Shown here: piece by piece, positions 1-9,766 of the stretch
Numbering within the stretch: the stretch's first letter is position 1
How the letters are laid out: the number at the start of each line of letters is the position of its first letter
Assembly (NCBI RefSeq): GCF_900105675.1
Contig: NZ_LT629786.1
Location: 4,216,001 to 4,280,000, forward strand
DNA: 64,000 nucleotides
Source of the DNA: Pseudomonas synxantha
GTDB taxonomy: Bacteria; Pseudomonadota; Gammaproteobacteria; Pseudomonadales; Pseudomonadaceae
Direction: 5' to 3'
The notes under the pieces: model-generated
Databases searched by the model: none
The model's input: the letters and a program-made list of their open reading frames with translations, nothing else
What the model was told of the DNA's origin: nothing
Translations under genes and position numbers: made by a program

Positions 1-159
1 CCAGAGCAGCGGCGCATTCAATACCTGGCCCCAGAATGCGCGCAGGCGAAAGCCGCCATCGAGCTGGGGCAAACGGTCTACGCCCAACTTGAAACACAAC
101 TGGCCAATCACATCGAGAACGATGGAAAAGGCCAGCAACAACACCACGGTCAGGGTCAT
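1..159 (-). CDS. Small multidrug-resistance/EamA-like membrane protein, N-terminal part only
   Basis: The gene runs off the left edge of the window, so only its first 53 codons are visible. The reading begins MTLTVVLLLAFSIVLDVIGQ and continues with LCFKLGVDRLP. A first membrane helix is followed by a G-Q-x-x-F-K-x-G pattern, as in SMR/EamA-type drug/metabolite transporters. The ATG at 157-159 overlaps the TGA of the arginase-fold gene (156-158) in an ATGA arrangement, so the two are translationally coupled. Family level is reasonable from the helix and motif; substrate is unknown. The right-hand gene suggests a small metabolic operon, but the partner genes lie outside the window. Confidence 0.6.
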   Translation of the reverse strand, partial: MTLTVVLLLAFSIVLDVIGQLCFKLGVDRLPQLDGGFRLRAFWGQVLNAPLLW

Positions 160-1076
160 GGGAACAGCTCCTCAAACAGGTCGATCAAGGCTTCATTGGT
201 CGCGGCATTGCGCTGCAGATCCTGCGCACTCCAGCGCTCCGGTGGCGGCTGGTCGGACTTGGCTTCCCAGCGCTTGAACGCGTTGCTGAACGCCGGCACA
301 GCGAACTCACCGCACACATCGATACCAATGATGCGTTTATGCACCGCCAACGCCCGCAGAGCCTGGAGCAAATGGGTCAGGCGCATGCCGCCCTGGTCCC
401 AGTTGGTGGCAGCGTCTTCGCTGGCCAGCACATCTTTGTCGATGGTGATCCAGATCGCTTCGGTGGGCAGGCTGGCGATCATCTGGTCGAGGAACGCTGC
501 CCAGTCCAGGTCCGCCAGGTTGCGCCAATGCAGGTGGTTTTCCTGTTGCTGGTGGCCGGCACCGTCGCCGACCCGGCCCCAGACTTTCGACGGCGGATGC
601 TGCCAGGGAAACAACTGCAAGTGGCCGCGCTTGAGGGCACCGAGGTTGCCGCCGCGCAATTGCGGGTTATGCAGGTCATCACTGCACGGGCCGAGGGTCA
701 CGATGCGTTTGATCGCCGGCATCTTCAGCGCACGGTTGACCCACGAACCACAGTGGCGTTTGGGTGCAAAGCGCACCCAGTCGGGGTGGTTGTCGAAGTG
801 GATCAGGCTGATGGGTTCTTTCAGGTCGGCCAAAAAGGCCGGTGTGAGATGGTGATAGTCGCCGGAGCCGACAAACAGGATCTCCGGGCGCGCGTCCATG
901 GGCCGGGGCCGTTGGGCCAGGCGCGCAACAAAGCGCTTCCAGGTTTTTTCGGTGGCCCACAAACGCAGTTTCGGGCCCAGGTCCAGCAGATCAAGGCGCG
1001 TGGCCCGGCCGATGGCCAACTGCCGGGCAATCGGGGCCTGGCCGGTGAGGCTGTGGTCGAGGTCAAGGATATTCAA
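156..1076 (-). CDS. Arginase/agmatinase-fold (ureohydrolase) family protein
   Basis: The 306-residue product has the ureohydrolase metal-site motifs in order: GSGDYHH at residues 70-76 (the GGxxH position), DNHPD at 95-99 (the DxHxD motif), and TIDKD around 211-215 (the DxD of the third motif). It is therefore likely a binuclear manganese hydrolase, but its substrate cannot be read from sequence. The spacing differs from classical arginase and it is not a textbook rocF or speB. The first codon is TTG at 1076; no clear in-frame ATG lies near. It overlaps the downstream membrane-transporter gene by four bases, which suggests linked import or export of the substrate or product. Upstream lies the repeat block 1174-2206. 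Confidence 0.75.
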   Translation of the reverse strand: MNILDLDHSLTGQAPIARQLAIGRATRLDLLDLGPKLRLWATEKTWKRFVARLAQRPRPMDARPEILFVGSGDYHHLTPAFLADLKEPISLIHFDNHPDWVRFAPKRHCGSWVNRALKMPAIKRIVTLGPCSDDLHNPQLRGGNLGALKRGHLQLFPWQHPPSKVWGRVGDGAGHQQQENHLHWRNLADLDWAAFLDQMIASLPTEAIWITIDKDVLASEDAATNWDQGGMRLTHLLQALRALAVHKRIIGIDVCGEFAVPAFSNAFKRWEAKSDQPPPERWSAQDLQRNAATNEALIDLFEELFP

Positions 1077-1173
1077 GGTAATGTTTCACCCCTAATGGCA
1101 GCGCCCAACCGCAGGCCGGCTGGGCTTCAGGGGGGTAATGCAAGGGGCGGGCCAGGGCTATGAGACCTGCATA

Positions 1174-1616
1174 GATCAAAATGTGGGGGCTTGCGCCCTC
1201 TTCTCAAACTTCAAGTAATCTACTGATTTTAAAGAGTTAAAATTTAGTCTTAACGCCGGATATTTTGGAGGCGGCCCAGGTTGCTGCGCGACGGCGCCAC
1301 GTCGGCGATGTGACCGGGTTGTTGGGTTGTTGGGGCGAGTACATATCCGTTGCTTAGGTAACGGCTACTATAGGTTCCGCCCTTACGGCGGCTCACTTTG
1401 CAAAAGCGGCAAAGTAAGCAAAACGCTCTTGCCCCACCACTCGGCACCTCGCCCAGGCTCGGTGTGCCCTCTCTCCGGCTTGAAACCGTGGGCCGCCGTC
1501 ATGGGCCATCCTTGGCCCAGGACGGCTAACCCGGCGTCCTGCCGGGTTACCCACGGTTTCAAGCCTGCGTTCGGCCAGCGTGGTTTAACGGGGCGCCTGA
1601 GATCAAGATCAAAAGC
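1174..1616 (+). repeat. Long intergenic repeat unit, copy 1 (centre type I)
   Basis: The unit begins with the REP-like end GATCAAAATGTGGG (1174-1187). It then contains ACATATCC, a conserved block around CTTGCCCCACCACTCGGCAC, a variable centre, and the conserved end GTGGTTTAACGGGGCGCCT followed by AAAAGC. The centre has a perfect 16-bp inverted repeat, GGCTTGAAACCGTGGG at 1477-1492 against 1550-1565, enclosing two smaller hairpins. The flanks match copies 2 (1816-2206, inverted) and 3 (10724-11095), but the centre differs in sequence. Small open frames inside (containing residues such as HTEPGRGAEWWGKS) are repeat-derived and are not called as genes. Confidence 0.85.
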
Positions 1617-1660
1617 GACTCGCTGCGCATCGCAGATACGCTGGCGGCGCTTGTGCTTTT

Positions 1661-1761
1661 CTGTGGGAGCGGGCTTGCCCGCGAAAAACTGGAGGGCGCC
1701 GCGTTCATCCTGATTTCCTGCGCCATCGTTAACGACCATCGCGGGCAAGCCCGCTCCCACA
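1661..1761. repeat. REP doublet (inverted pair)
   Basis: TGTGGGAGCGGGCTTGCCCG at 1662 onward is mirrored by CGGGCAAGCCCGCTCCCACA ending at 1761. This is the typical Pseudomonas REP sequence in head-to-head arrangement with about 50 bp between arms. It sits between long-repeat copies 1 and 2. Confidence 0.85.
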
Positions 1762-1815
1762 GGGGGTACGCGCACGCCTCGACGATCAGGTCGGCTCTAA
1801 GGCCGCCTCGCTGTG

Positions 1816-2206
1816 TTTTTGATCTTAGGCGCCCCGTTAAACCACGTTGGCCGGAATTCGACAGGGGTTTGGGGGGTAAACCGGCAGGGATGCCGGTTTA
1901 GCCGCCCCGCGCCATGGATGGCGCGTGGCGGCGGCCCCCCAAATCAATGTCGGATTACGGGCACACCGAGCCTGGGCGAGGTGCCGAGTGGTGGGGCAAG
2001 AGCGTTTTGCTTACTTTTGCGCTTTTTCAAAAGTGAGCCGCTGTAAAAGCGGAACCATAAGTGGCCGTTGCCCAAATAACGGATATGTACCCAGGACGAA
2101 AACCAACATCCTGCTCGGCTGTCAGGCCGCCACGGAAGCAAGCTCTCTAGTTTGCTGCGCGACAGCGTCACATCGAAGATGTGGTGGGGACTCCCACATT
2201 TTGATC
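1816..2206 (-). repeat. Long intergenic repeat unit, copy 2 (centre type II)
   Basis: This copy is inverted relative to copy 1. On the minus strand it starts with GATCAAAATGTGGG (2206-2193) and ends with GGGGCGCCTAAGATC near 1816-1840. The centre carries an imperfect outer stem (GACAGGGGTTTGGGGGG at 1859-1875 against a CCCCCCAAAT-containing arm near 1937-1955). Its inner hairpin AAACCGGCA/TGCCGGTTT at 1878-1899 has a 9-bp stem. Together copies 1 and 2 make a block bounded by perfect 14-bp inverted ends. Confidence 0.8.
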
Positions 2207-2223
2207 TGTGCTCGGCTTTGGCT

Positions 2224-2877
2224 TTAGTTTTTAGCGTCTTCGATGATCTGGCGAATCGCCCCAACGAAGGCTTCAGCCGGCTGGCCGCCGCTCACCGCAT
2301 ATTGGTCGTTGAACACGATGGTCGGCACCGAGGTCACCCCACGGGAGACCCACAGTTGCTCCTGTTCGCGGACTTCGGCAGCGTATTCATCAGAGGCAAG
2401 AATCTCGGCGGCGCGCTTGAGGTCCAGGCCGACGCTTTCGGCGATGATCGCCAGGGTCGCGTGGTCTGAAGGGTCCTGTCCATCCGTGAAATAAGCCTTG
2501 AACAGCGCTTCCTTGAGGTTGTACTGCAAACCTTCCAGCCCGGCCCAATGCAGCAGGCGGTGGGCATCGAAGGTGTTGTAGATGCGGCTCTGGCCATCGG
2601 TGCGAAAAGCAAAGCCCAACGCTGCGCCCATGTCACGGATACGCTCGCGGTTGGCCTGGGATTGTTCAGGGGTGGAGCCGTATTTCTCAGTGATGTGCTC
2701 AACGATGTTCTGACCGATGGCGGGCATGTCCGGGTTCAGTTCGAACGGCTGGAAATGAATCTCGGCCTGCACCTCGGTGCCCAACTGGTCCAGGGCTTCG
2801 GTCAGGCCACGCAGGCCGATGATGCACCAGGGGCAGGACACGTCGCTGACGAAATCGATTTTCAGGGGAGTACTCAT
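2224..2877 (-). CDS. DsbA-family oxidoreductase, FrnE-like
   Basis: From the chosen start the protein is 217 residues beginning MSTPLKIDFVSDVSCPWC. The CPWC active site near residues 15-18, the helical insertion, and the late cis-proline segment SVPTIVFN followed by GGQPAEAF are characteristic of the FrnE/2-hydroxychromene isomerase branch of DsbA-fold proteins. There is no signal peptide, so it is probably cytoplasmic. The frame is open for 20 more codons upstream, but the ATG at 2877 has a GAGG ribosome site 10-13 bases away and fits family length. It follows the alpha/beta hydrolase gene on the same strand after 56 bases. A role in thiol redox or oxidative stress is inferred from the family only. 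Confidence 0.85.
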   Translation of the reverse strand: MSTPLKIDFVSDVSCPWCIIGLRGLTEALDQLGTEVQAEIHFQPFELNPDMPAIGQNIVEHITEKYGSTPEQSQANRERIRDMGAALGFAFRTDGQSRIYNTFDAHRLLHWAGLEGLQYNLKEALFKAYFTDGQDPSDHATLAIIAESVGLDLKRAAEILASDEYAAEVREQEQLWVSRGVTSVPTIVFNDQYAVSGGQPAEAFVGAIRQIIEDAKN

Positions 2878-2933
2878 GCAGACAACCTCGCTGGCATTAA
2901 TGTGCGCCATAAAGGTTGCACGATACACCAACT

Positions 2934-3953
2934 TCACAACAGCTTCGCAGGCTCGCCCAGGTCAATCTGCGCCCAGTGCGCGGCATCTTCGCGATGGGCT
3001 TGCAAGTACGGCAATACCGCAGCCAGCAACGGCGCCTTGAACGCTTCCTGGAAACGATGGGCCAGGCCGGGAATCAACTTCAACTGGCTGCCTTGAATAT
3101 GCGCGGCCAAGTGTACGCCATGCATCACCGGCAACAACGGGTCAGCAGTGCCATGCACCACCAGGGTCGGCACCCTCAGTTGGTTGAGCAACGGCACACG
3201 GCTGGGCTCGGCGAGGATCGCCATGATCTGGCGCTTGACGCCCTCGGGGTTGAAGGCACGGTCGTAGGACAGCGCCGCCTGCTGCAACAGTGCCTGGCGA
3301 TCATCCTGCACATCCGGGCTGCCAAGGGCAGCGAGCAAATCCGCCTGTTGTTCCAGCGCCACCTCACGATTGGGCGCACTGCGCCGTGACAGTAATTTCA
3401 CCAGCGCCGCATTCGGCGCCGGCAGGCCCTCGGCACCGGAACTGGTCATGATCAGCGTGAGGCTTTCCACCCGCTGCGGCGCCATCGCGGCCAGGTGCTG
3501 GGCGATCATGCCGCCCATGCTCGCGCCCAGCACATGGAATTGCCGGACCTGCAACGCATCCATCAAGCCCAGGGCATCATCGGCCATGTCCGTCAGGGTG
3601 TAAGGCGCAGCCACCGGCAAGCCGAGCTTGTAGCGCAGCACTTCGAACGTCAGGTTCGCACTGGCGGGGGCCTGGCGCCAAGTGGACAGGCCCACGTCAC
3701 GATTGTCATAACGGATGACCCGAAAACCTTGTTCGCACAAGGCCACCACCACTTCATCGGGCCAGTGGATCAACTGCCCGCCCAAGCCCATCACCAGCAG
3801 CAGGGCCGGGTCGGAGGCACGGCCGATACTCTGGTAGGCGATGCTTACCTTTTCCAGGTCGACCGTTTGGGTCGGGACATTGACATCACATCGAGACGCC
3901 GCAAAAGACGGCAGGCCGAATAAGAGAGCGGCCAGTAAAAACAACACGCGCAT
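2934..3953 (-). CDS. Alpha/beta-hydrolase with N-terminal signal sequence
   Basis: The 339-residue product starts [20 protein letters not shown], a clear export signal. A longer in-frame extension to 4094 lacks a good start and would bury the signal. The hydrolase core shows the oxyanion region VMGLGG, the nucleophile elbow GASMGG, an acid in HGTADPLLP and the late histidine in GLAHRF, giving a complete Ser-Asp-His triad. The [10 protein letters not shown] segment is typical of the esterase/lipase-like branch. The enzyme should act in the periplasm or outside the cell; the ester substrate cannot be inferred. The FrnE-like gene lies 56 bases downstream, and toxin-like gene A diverges from it. 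Confidence 0.85.
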   Translation of the reverse strand: MRVLFLLAALLFGLPSFAASRCDVNVPTQTVDLEKVSIAYQSIGRASDPALLLVMGLGGQLIHWPDEVVVALCEQGFRVIRYDNRDVGLSTWRQAPASANLTFEVLRYKLGLPVAAPYTLTDMADDALGLMDALQVRQFHVLGASMGGMIAQHLAAMAPQRVESLTLIMTSSGAEGLPAPNAALVKLLSRRSAPNREVALEQQADLLAALGSPDVQDDRQALLQQAALSYDRAFNPEGVKRQIMAILAEPSRVPLLNQLRVPTLVVHGTADPLLPVMHGVHLAAHIQGSQLKLIPGLAHRFQEAFKAPLLAAVLPYLQAHREDAAHWAQIDLGEPAKLL

Positions 3954-4087
3954 GAAAAACACCAAAACGCAGAACCCCAGTAGAGCGCGAGTCTGATGAA
4001 GTTTGTTCAAGCGCGCTGCCACAGTTCCATGACAGTTTAATGAAGATCGCTCAGCGGTCGTGTCGATAGCTATATGACGCCAGCCGC

Positions 4088-4112
4088 CTCCCATGCCGCC
4101 CTCTAATGGGAG
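4088..4112. promoter_or_regulatory. Short inverted repeat upstream of giant gene A
   Basis: CTCCCAT (4088-4094) and ATGGGAG (4106-4112) form a perfect 7-bp inverted repeat with an 11-nt loop, ending 27 bases before the ATG. In the transcript it would form a leader hairpin. A repeat this short can occur by chance. Confidence 0.35.
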
Positions 4113-4139
4113 ATTGAAATCATAGAGCGACTCAACACC

Positions 4140-7100
4140 ATGACTGATCCCACATTCGCCCCGCAGGCGCGTCCGCTGCTGCAGCGCAACATCGACGAAA
4201 CCCTACTGTGGGATGCAACGCTACGTTGGCAGGATTGCCACCGCGAGATGCTCGCGCTGATGACCGGCATCCCGAGCGTGCGCAGCTCCATCAACCGACT
4301 CCTCAGGGAGCAGCTGCAACTGGACGGTGAGCAGGTGGTACTGGAGTTTGCCGCCACAGCGCAACGCGGCCGCAGCCGGATCTCCCTGACCGAAGCCTGC
4401 CTGTACATGCAGCAACATCCCGGCATGGATACCGCGCAGGCCCCCCAGGGCAGCCTCCTTTATTTGCCGGCGCAGCACACACTGGCGCAGTACAGTGTCG
4501 CCCAGTGGCTGGACGAGTTGAAAAGCCTGGACCTGGAACAGGCCATCGATGACAACTGGCTGCGGTATTGGCGCACGGAGCGCGCGCCCTATACGCCGGT
4601 GACGTGCCTCAAGCGTGCATTCGAACTGTACCGGGCTCACTTCGAGGCCAGCGCTGAACGATTGTTGGCCGAAGGCAAGGTCAATGCCGAAGTCCTCGCA
4701 CCGGTGTTTTCCCTGCTGCACCCAACGGCAGCCGAAGGCCCGCCCCTCTATGTCGAACAGGTGCTGCTCAAGCCCGCCGATAACCGCGCCATTGCCCTGC
4801 CCGGCGCCTGGGTGCTGAGCGTGGATGACGAACAACCGGTCAACCAGCTTTTGTACCTGCCGACCCTCGCACCGGTGTGGCATACCTTCACCCAGCGCGC
4901 GGACATGGAACGTTGGTTGCTCGATCGGCAACAGGCGTTGTTTGCCATCACCGCAGGCGACCCCCTGGCGACCATTGAGTACAAGCTCAACACCAAGCCG
5001 CTGGAGGCCGGCATCAGTCTCTGGTTCACCCAGTTGGCCAAGGCGCAATACCAGAACGCGATCAAGCCCGTGGCCGACGTCACGCTCGACAATGCCTTCC
5101 TGGCGCGCCTGCACGTCGATCAACTCGATGCCCGGCACCATCCGCTGTTTTCCAAGGCGCCATCGCTGCCGGAGGCAGACCCCGGCACATTTGCGCAGCA
5201 GGAGTTCCCGCAGTTCGGCCACCTGAATAATACGGTTGATGCCGCTCAGCGCATGGCCCTGATACAGCATCACCGCAACGCCCTCGAAAGCGTGTTGGCC
5301 GACGAAATGGCCGCCGGCCCAAACGGCACACGCTGGCTGTCCCTCAAGCAACAAATGGATGACTTGAAAGTGCAGCGCAAGGCCGCAGAGCAAGCGGCCC
5401 GTGCCATGTTGAAACGGCGCCCGCTGGACCTCACCACCCTCAACCGCCACTACACCGCACTGTACCAGGCGCGTATGCAGGGAATACGGATCGAGGCCCG
5501 GATCCAGCGAAGCCTGGAGCACATCAGCGACGAAGACCTGCAACAACTCGAAAGCGCCTTGGACACACCCAAGCCGAATGTCGCAGCATTGGCGCTCTCC
5601 ATCACCCAGTCCGGCACCTCCAACCGTACCGAACTCAAAGGCCCCCTGGTCTTCCTGCCGCCATCAGACCGGCAGACACCCACCGGCACACATTTCATTT
5701 ACTGGCCCGGCAGCGACGGCGCCTTGCAGCGCTTTGCCTCAAGGCAAGCCCTGGAAGAAGGCCTGTTCAGAATCCAGCCCGAGGATGAGGTGCTGGCCCT
5801 GCACTTCGTCGCACTGGCCGAAGACCCGTTCGACTACAGCCTGCGTAGCCAGCAAACCGCCTTTGAAGAACAGGCCACACGGTTGCGCCAGACCTGGTCC
5901 GCCCACGAGCACGCGGCACGGCTGGCCGGTGAGCTGGAAAACCTGTGCGAACAGACCTTGCCGACCCTGTTGATACCCGATAACTCGGCCCGTGAAGCGG
6001 CGTTTCTACAGCTGCTTGAGCAACACAACAGTCGCTTGCTGACCGAGCAATTGCCGACCTGGTTACTCACTCAAACCCCCGATGACCGGGAAGCGCTCAA
6101 GACACTGCTCGACGCCTATATTTACGCGTTGAAACGCGCCCAGGCGCTGATGGATCGCTCTTTGTTATCGCGCGACGTGTTTGTGCGCCAGCAAGTCGAT
6201 GCACGGTTGCGCAAGGATTTCGCCCTCGACAAAGGCTTTACCGTGCAACTGGAGCTGCCCGATACAGTCGCGCAAAAGCGCGATATCGTTGCCGGTGCCG
6301 CGCCGGGGACGCCGGTAAAGACTATTGATGTACCCAGCGCCAAGCGCAGCAGAATGTCCGTGGAAGAACTGGCGTTGCGCAACATCGGCAGCGACATCAG
6401 CCTGCGCCTGGGCTTCATGAGTACAGAGGTGACCGCCGACGACCCCACTGAACTGGCCACCCTCAGGGCCGGTGTCACCGCGGCCTACCTGGCGAGCACA
6501 GTGCCCGATCTCAACCTGGCCAAGCGCTATGAAGACCTGATCCTCGAAACATTCAGAGGGTTCACGCGAGAGTCCGCGCACCAGAAAAAATACCGTCGCG
6601 AATGTCTGATCGAACCCTGGCGCTTGACGCTCAAGGCCCAGGGCCTGCTCGCACGCATGCAGAACCACATCAACTCCGACGAGTTGCGCCTGCTGAACAT
6701 TGCGATCGATGCCGATACTCACGCGGCCTGGAATGTCGACGGCCAACGTATCAGCCTGCTGCCGGCCCACCTGAGTGCAGGCGGCCAAGACACCCAGGAG
6801 CAAAGCCCGATCACGCTGTCGGGCATCACCTTCATTGAGGAAAGGAATTGCGGCAAGACATTGCTCTATTTGCCTGAGGCGCCCGACCAGCGTTGCCTGC
6901 GCAGTTACGCCAGCCTCAACCAGGCGCGCCTTGCCCTGTTTGAACTGTGCCGCCTCGACAGCATGGTGGAATACGTGGCAGGCCGCGCGATCAAGGGCGA
7001 CGTGCGGGCACACATCAGTCGCATTGACCAGGCCACCGTCAAAGGCTACGACGCAATGATCCAGGCCGGCGTGCCTTGGCCGGCCAGCACCTCGCTGGCC

Positions 7101-9686
7101 GCCCATCAACTTGATGCCCATATGGGCCGGCTGATCGAAGCCAATCGCAATGACGCGCGCGCCAACGCGGACCTGGCCCATGAAAAATACGCACTCAAGC
7201 GCGGCAAATTGTTCAACGGCATCAAGATCGCCCTGAACGTTGTGCCGTTTATCGGCACCGCCATGTCCCTGGTCGACGCGACCACCAGCCTGTATCAAGC
7301 GGTAGCGGCATTCCAGCGCGGCGAAACCGCCCATGGCATCGATCAATTGGCCTCGGTATTCGACTGCCTGGTGTATGCCGCCCTGGATGCCCTGACCCTG
7401 GCCGCCGCGCCCGGTGCAAGAGCCAGCAAGGCCAGCCAGTTGACCCACGCTCGCCAACTGCAACCCGTCTCCCGCGCAAGCTTCTGGCGCTCGCTGAAAT
7501 CGCACCAGGGCACCACCACCCGCCAGCGCTTCGCCGGGTATGAACATCCTGAGCCCCTTGACCCAGGCTTATTGCAACCGGTGCACAGCGGGCCTTACCG
7601 GCACACCTTGCGCCACACCTCGGGAGAGCATTTCATTTTCAGTGAAGGGCGCCATTTCAAAGTCAGGTTCGACGCCACCACCCACGAAACGCGCCTGGTC
7701 GCCGGCGGCAAATACTATTCACCGGCCATTGCCCTGGACCACGCCCTGCAATGGGACACTTATTCGGCCCTGCACGGTGGGCACCTCACCGGTTATTCAG
7801 GGGGCAGCCGGCGACCTGGGCGCGGGTCACGTCGCCCAGGCTCTGCGGTGCCCGCCGCTGTGGAACGCCAGACTCCCCCCGCAGTGGCCAACGTCAACCA
7901 GCAGCGCCAGGCCAGGCTGGGGGAGATCAACCGGCTGACGCGAGAGTTCGACGCACAGGTGGTGGAAACCAGCCGGGCAGTGAAGCGGCTTGACGACCAA
8001 TTCGCCATTGCCACCGACGCCGCCGGCACGGTCCAAAGGTTCGAGGAAACCAGCGCGCTGGACTCGCTGTTGGCCAGTGACATCGAGAAAGGCAAGCGAC
8101 TGTACGCACTGAACGAAACAGCCGCGGGGTTCGACGGCAGCACCTTGCGGCAGGACATCGCCCAGAATCAGAGTCGCAACGCCCATGTTGTGAGTGATCG
8201 CTTGCTGAATCAGGCACTCAACGCCAATCGACGGATGCTCAACGCGCAGGACCAGATCCTGGACCTGTCGGCACGCAAGCAGGCGATGCGCGCTTTCGGC
8301 CCTGAACACCAGGCGGCTGAAGCGGCGATCAAACGGCTGCGAAGCGCAATGATCGATGACCTGAACCGCATGAGCAGCCTCCTGGATGAGCTGGATACCT
8401 GGACCCCGCGCATCACGGTGCCGTCCAACAGGGCACAAGTCACCGATCTTCTGGAAAAGCTGCGCAAACAGCACACCCCACTCAACCTGTTGACGATGAA
8501 AGCCGGGCACATACTGCAAAACCTGCACGGCCCACGTAACCCTGCAGATCTGACGTGGGTGTACCAGGAACTGGTGCTGCATGAGGCCATGAAAAAGCTG
8601 GATCGCACCCTGGTCACCCACCTGCAACTGCCCCAGGCCAACATCAGCAGGGCCCAGCGCAATCTGGCACTGCAGAACATCCTTGAGGTGTATAAGCAAT
8701 TTCATCGTGACCTGACGGCCTGGAGTGTCAGCTCACCGGGGCATTTTGACGCGCCTCAGGTGCAGTCCATGCTGGACAACCTCAACCAATTGGTAAAAAC
8801 CGCCCGTCAAGGCATCAAAAAGGCCCACACCCAGCCACCGGCCTCGGCCACCAAGACCACCTTTGAAACCGAGGATGGGCAACTGCTGATAGGTACCGAG
8901 CAGCCCAAACAACAGCAATCGCCCAGACGGTTCATCGTCAGCGACGAAGCCGGAAACCCCGTGGAGGTATGGGACCAACTCGCCAACAACGACCAGTTCC
9001 GCCTGAACACTGCGCTGAGTCAGCCGACACCAGTGCCCCCGACGCTGTCCAGCAACATCACGACGGTCGCCGCTGAGGCCCGTACCCGCTTGAACGGGGT
9101 GGATGTCTATGAAAATACGGTGCGGTCCTACAAAACCATGGAACCGGTCAGTGTCGAACACATGCTGGTCAGTGAAGCCAAGGCCCTGGAAGCACGCGCC
9201 AACAAGGTACATGCCCTGGACGCCAACCATACATTGATCGAACCGCTGCGCAGCCGAGCCACCGCCCTCAGGAACGCCGGTCGGGATTTACGCATCGAAC
9301 GCACGTTGGCCAGTAAGATGCCGAGCGAGGGCTACCTGGACTACCTGATTGAGCACAACCGAGTGGAAATTCGTAAAGTTGGGACCCGACGCGAGCTGAA
9401 GCAAAAACGCCCCGACGGCACCACCGATTACCTGCAGGAGTACGCGATCCACGACCGCCAGGCCCCGGACACTCCGGTATGGTATGCGCACTTTCACTAC
9501 ACGCTGGCCGACTCGGCGCTCGACAGTTTTGCCAAGGCGCATTTGAAAATACCGGATCAACGTTACCTGGGTCTGCATTGGCAAATGGCCGCCGAAGGAC
9601 GCGGTGTAACCTTTGCCGACCTGAAGATCTGGCGCGGCAACATCGGTAAGCCGATCGCCAATAAGCATTTCAGCGTGGCCCAATAG
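4140..9686 (+). CDS. Giant toxin-like protein A (dermonecrotic toxin/DUF6543-type)
   Basis: This 1848-residue protein has no signal peptide. It resembles the large proteins annotated in pseudomonads as 'dermonecrotic toxin domain-containing' or DUF6543; that family name is from memory and was not searched. Visible parts: a helical N-terminus; three LLYLP/FIYWP-type modules near residues 236, 517 and 907; a hydrophobic stretch around 1024-1092 (IALNVVPFIGTAMSLV) that could insert in a membrane; and a long coiled-coil-prone region from about 1250 to 1600. The C-terminal domain contains WYAHFHY (about 1781-1787) followed by AHLKIPDQRYLG. The same C-terminal pattern ends giant protein D. No immunity-like gene follows; the next gene is metR. 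Target and secretion route are unknown. Confidence 0.75.
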   Translation: MTDPTFAPQARPLLQRNIDETLLWDATLRWQDCHREMLALMTGIPSVRSSINRLLREQLQLDGEQVVLEFAATAQRGRSRISLTEACLYMQQHPGMDTAQAPQGSLLYLPAQHTLAQYSVAQWLDELKSLDLEQAIDDNWLRYWRTERAPYTPVTCLKRAFELYRAHFEASAERLLAEGKVNAEVLAPVFSLLHPTAAEGPPLYVEQVLLKPADNRAIALPGAWVLSVDDEQPVNQLLYLPTLAPVWHTFTQRADMERWLLDRQQALFAITAGDPLATIEYKLNTKPLEAGISLWFTQLAKAQYQNAIKPVADVTLDNAFLARLHVDQLDARHHPLFSKAPSLPEADPGTFAQQEFPQFGHLNNTVDAAQRMALIQHHRNALESVLADEMAAGPNGTRWLSLKQQMDDLKVQRKAAEQAARAMLKRRPLDLTTLNRHYTALYQARMQGIRIEARIQRSLEHISDEDLQQLESALDTPKPNVAALALSITQSGTSNRTELKGPLVFLPPSDRQTPTGTHFIYWPGSDGALQRFASRQALEEGLFRIQPEDEVLALHFVALAEDPFDYSLRSQQTAFEEQATRLRQTWSAHEHAARLAGELENLCEQTLPTLLIPDNSAREAAFLQLLEQHNSRLLTEQLPTWLLTQTPDDREALKTLLDAYIYALKRAQALMDRSLLSRDVFVRQQVDARLRKDFALDKGFTVQLELPDTVAQKRDIVAGAAPGTPVKTIDVPSAKRSRMSVEELALRNIGSDISLRLGFMSTEVTADDPTELATLRAGVTAAYLASTVPDLNLAKRYEDLILETFRGFTRESAHQKKYRRECLIEPWRLTLKAQGLLARMQNHINSDELRLLNIAIDADTHAAWNVDGQRISLLPAHLSAGGQDTQEQSPITLSGITFIEERNCGKTLLYLPEAPDQRCLRSYASLNQARLALFELCRLDSMVEYVAGRAIKGDVRAHISRIDQATVKGYDAMIQAGVPWPASTSLAAHQLDAHMGRLIEANRNDARANADLAHEKYALKRGKLFNGIKIALNVVPFIGTAMSLVDATTSLYQAVAAFQRGETAHGIDQLASVFDCLVYAALDALTLAAAPGARASKASQLTHARQLQPVSRASFWRSLKSHQGTTTRQRFAGYEHPEPLDPGLLQPVHSGPYRHTLRHTSGEHFIFSEGRHFKVRFDATTHETRLVAGGKYYSPAIALDHALQWDTYSALHGGHLTGYSGGSRRPGRGSRRPGSAVPAAVERQTPPAVANVNQQRQARLGEINRLTREFDAQVVETSRAVKRLDDQFAIATDAAGTVQRFEETSALDSLLASDIEKGKRLYALNETAAGFDGSTLRQDIAQNQSRNAHVVSDRLLNQALNANRRMLNAQDQILDLSARKQAMRAFGPEHQAAEAAIKRLRSAMIDDLNRMSSLLDELDTWTPRITVPSNRAQVTDLLEKLRKQHTPLNLLTMKAGHILQNLHGPRNPADLTWVYQELVLHEAMKKLDRTLVTHLQLPQANISRAQRNLALQNILEVYKQFHRDLTAWSVSSPGHFDAPQVQSMLDNLNQLVKTARQGIKKAHTQPPASATKTTFETEDGQLLIGTEQPKQQQSPRRFIVSDEAGNPVEVWDQLANNDQFRLNTALSQPTPVPPTLSSNITTVAAEARTRLNGVDVYENTVRSYKTMEPVSVEHMLVSEAKALEARANKVHALDANHTLIEPLRSRATALRNAGRDLRIERTLASKMPSEGYLDYLIEHNRVEIRKVGTRRELKQKRPDGTTDYLQEYAIHDRQAPDTPVWYAHFHYTLADSALDSFAKAHLKIPDQRYLGLHWQMAAEGRGVTFADLKIWRGNIGKPIANKHFSVAQ

Positions 9687-9711
9687 CCGCATAGTAAACG
9701 GTGAACAAACA

Positions 9712-9755
9712 TGAGCAGAACTCAATGGGTTAACATTGAACGCAAATTCTGCTCA
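9712..9755. promoter_or_regulatory. Nested inverted repeat upstream of metR (possible operator)
   Basis: TGAGCAGAA (9712-9720) is perfectly mirrored by TTCTGCTCA (9747-9755). Inside it, TCAATG (9722-9727) is mirrored by CATTGA (9734-9739) around a GGTTAA centre. The site ends 11 bases before the GTG of metR and starts 25 bases after the stop of giant gene A. It could be an autoregulatory operator for MetR or a terminator for gene A. It lacks a T-tract, so I favour the operator, although it does not match the enterobacterial TGAA-N5-TTCA spacing exactly. Confidence 0.5.
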
Positions 9756-9766
9756 TGGAGGCCATC

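Noticed and set aside
1250..2264. Several small open frames of 65-130 codons
   Set aside because: They lie inside long repeats and REP sequences. Similar peptides (…EPGRGAEWWGKS…) recur at the copy at 10517-10990, so they are translations of the repeat and not genes.
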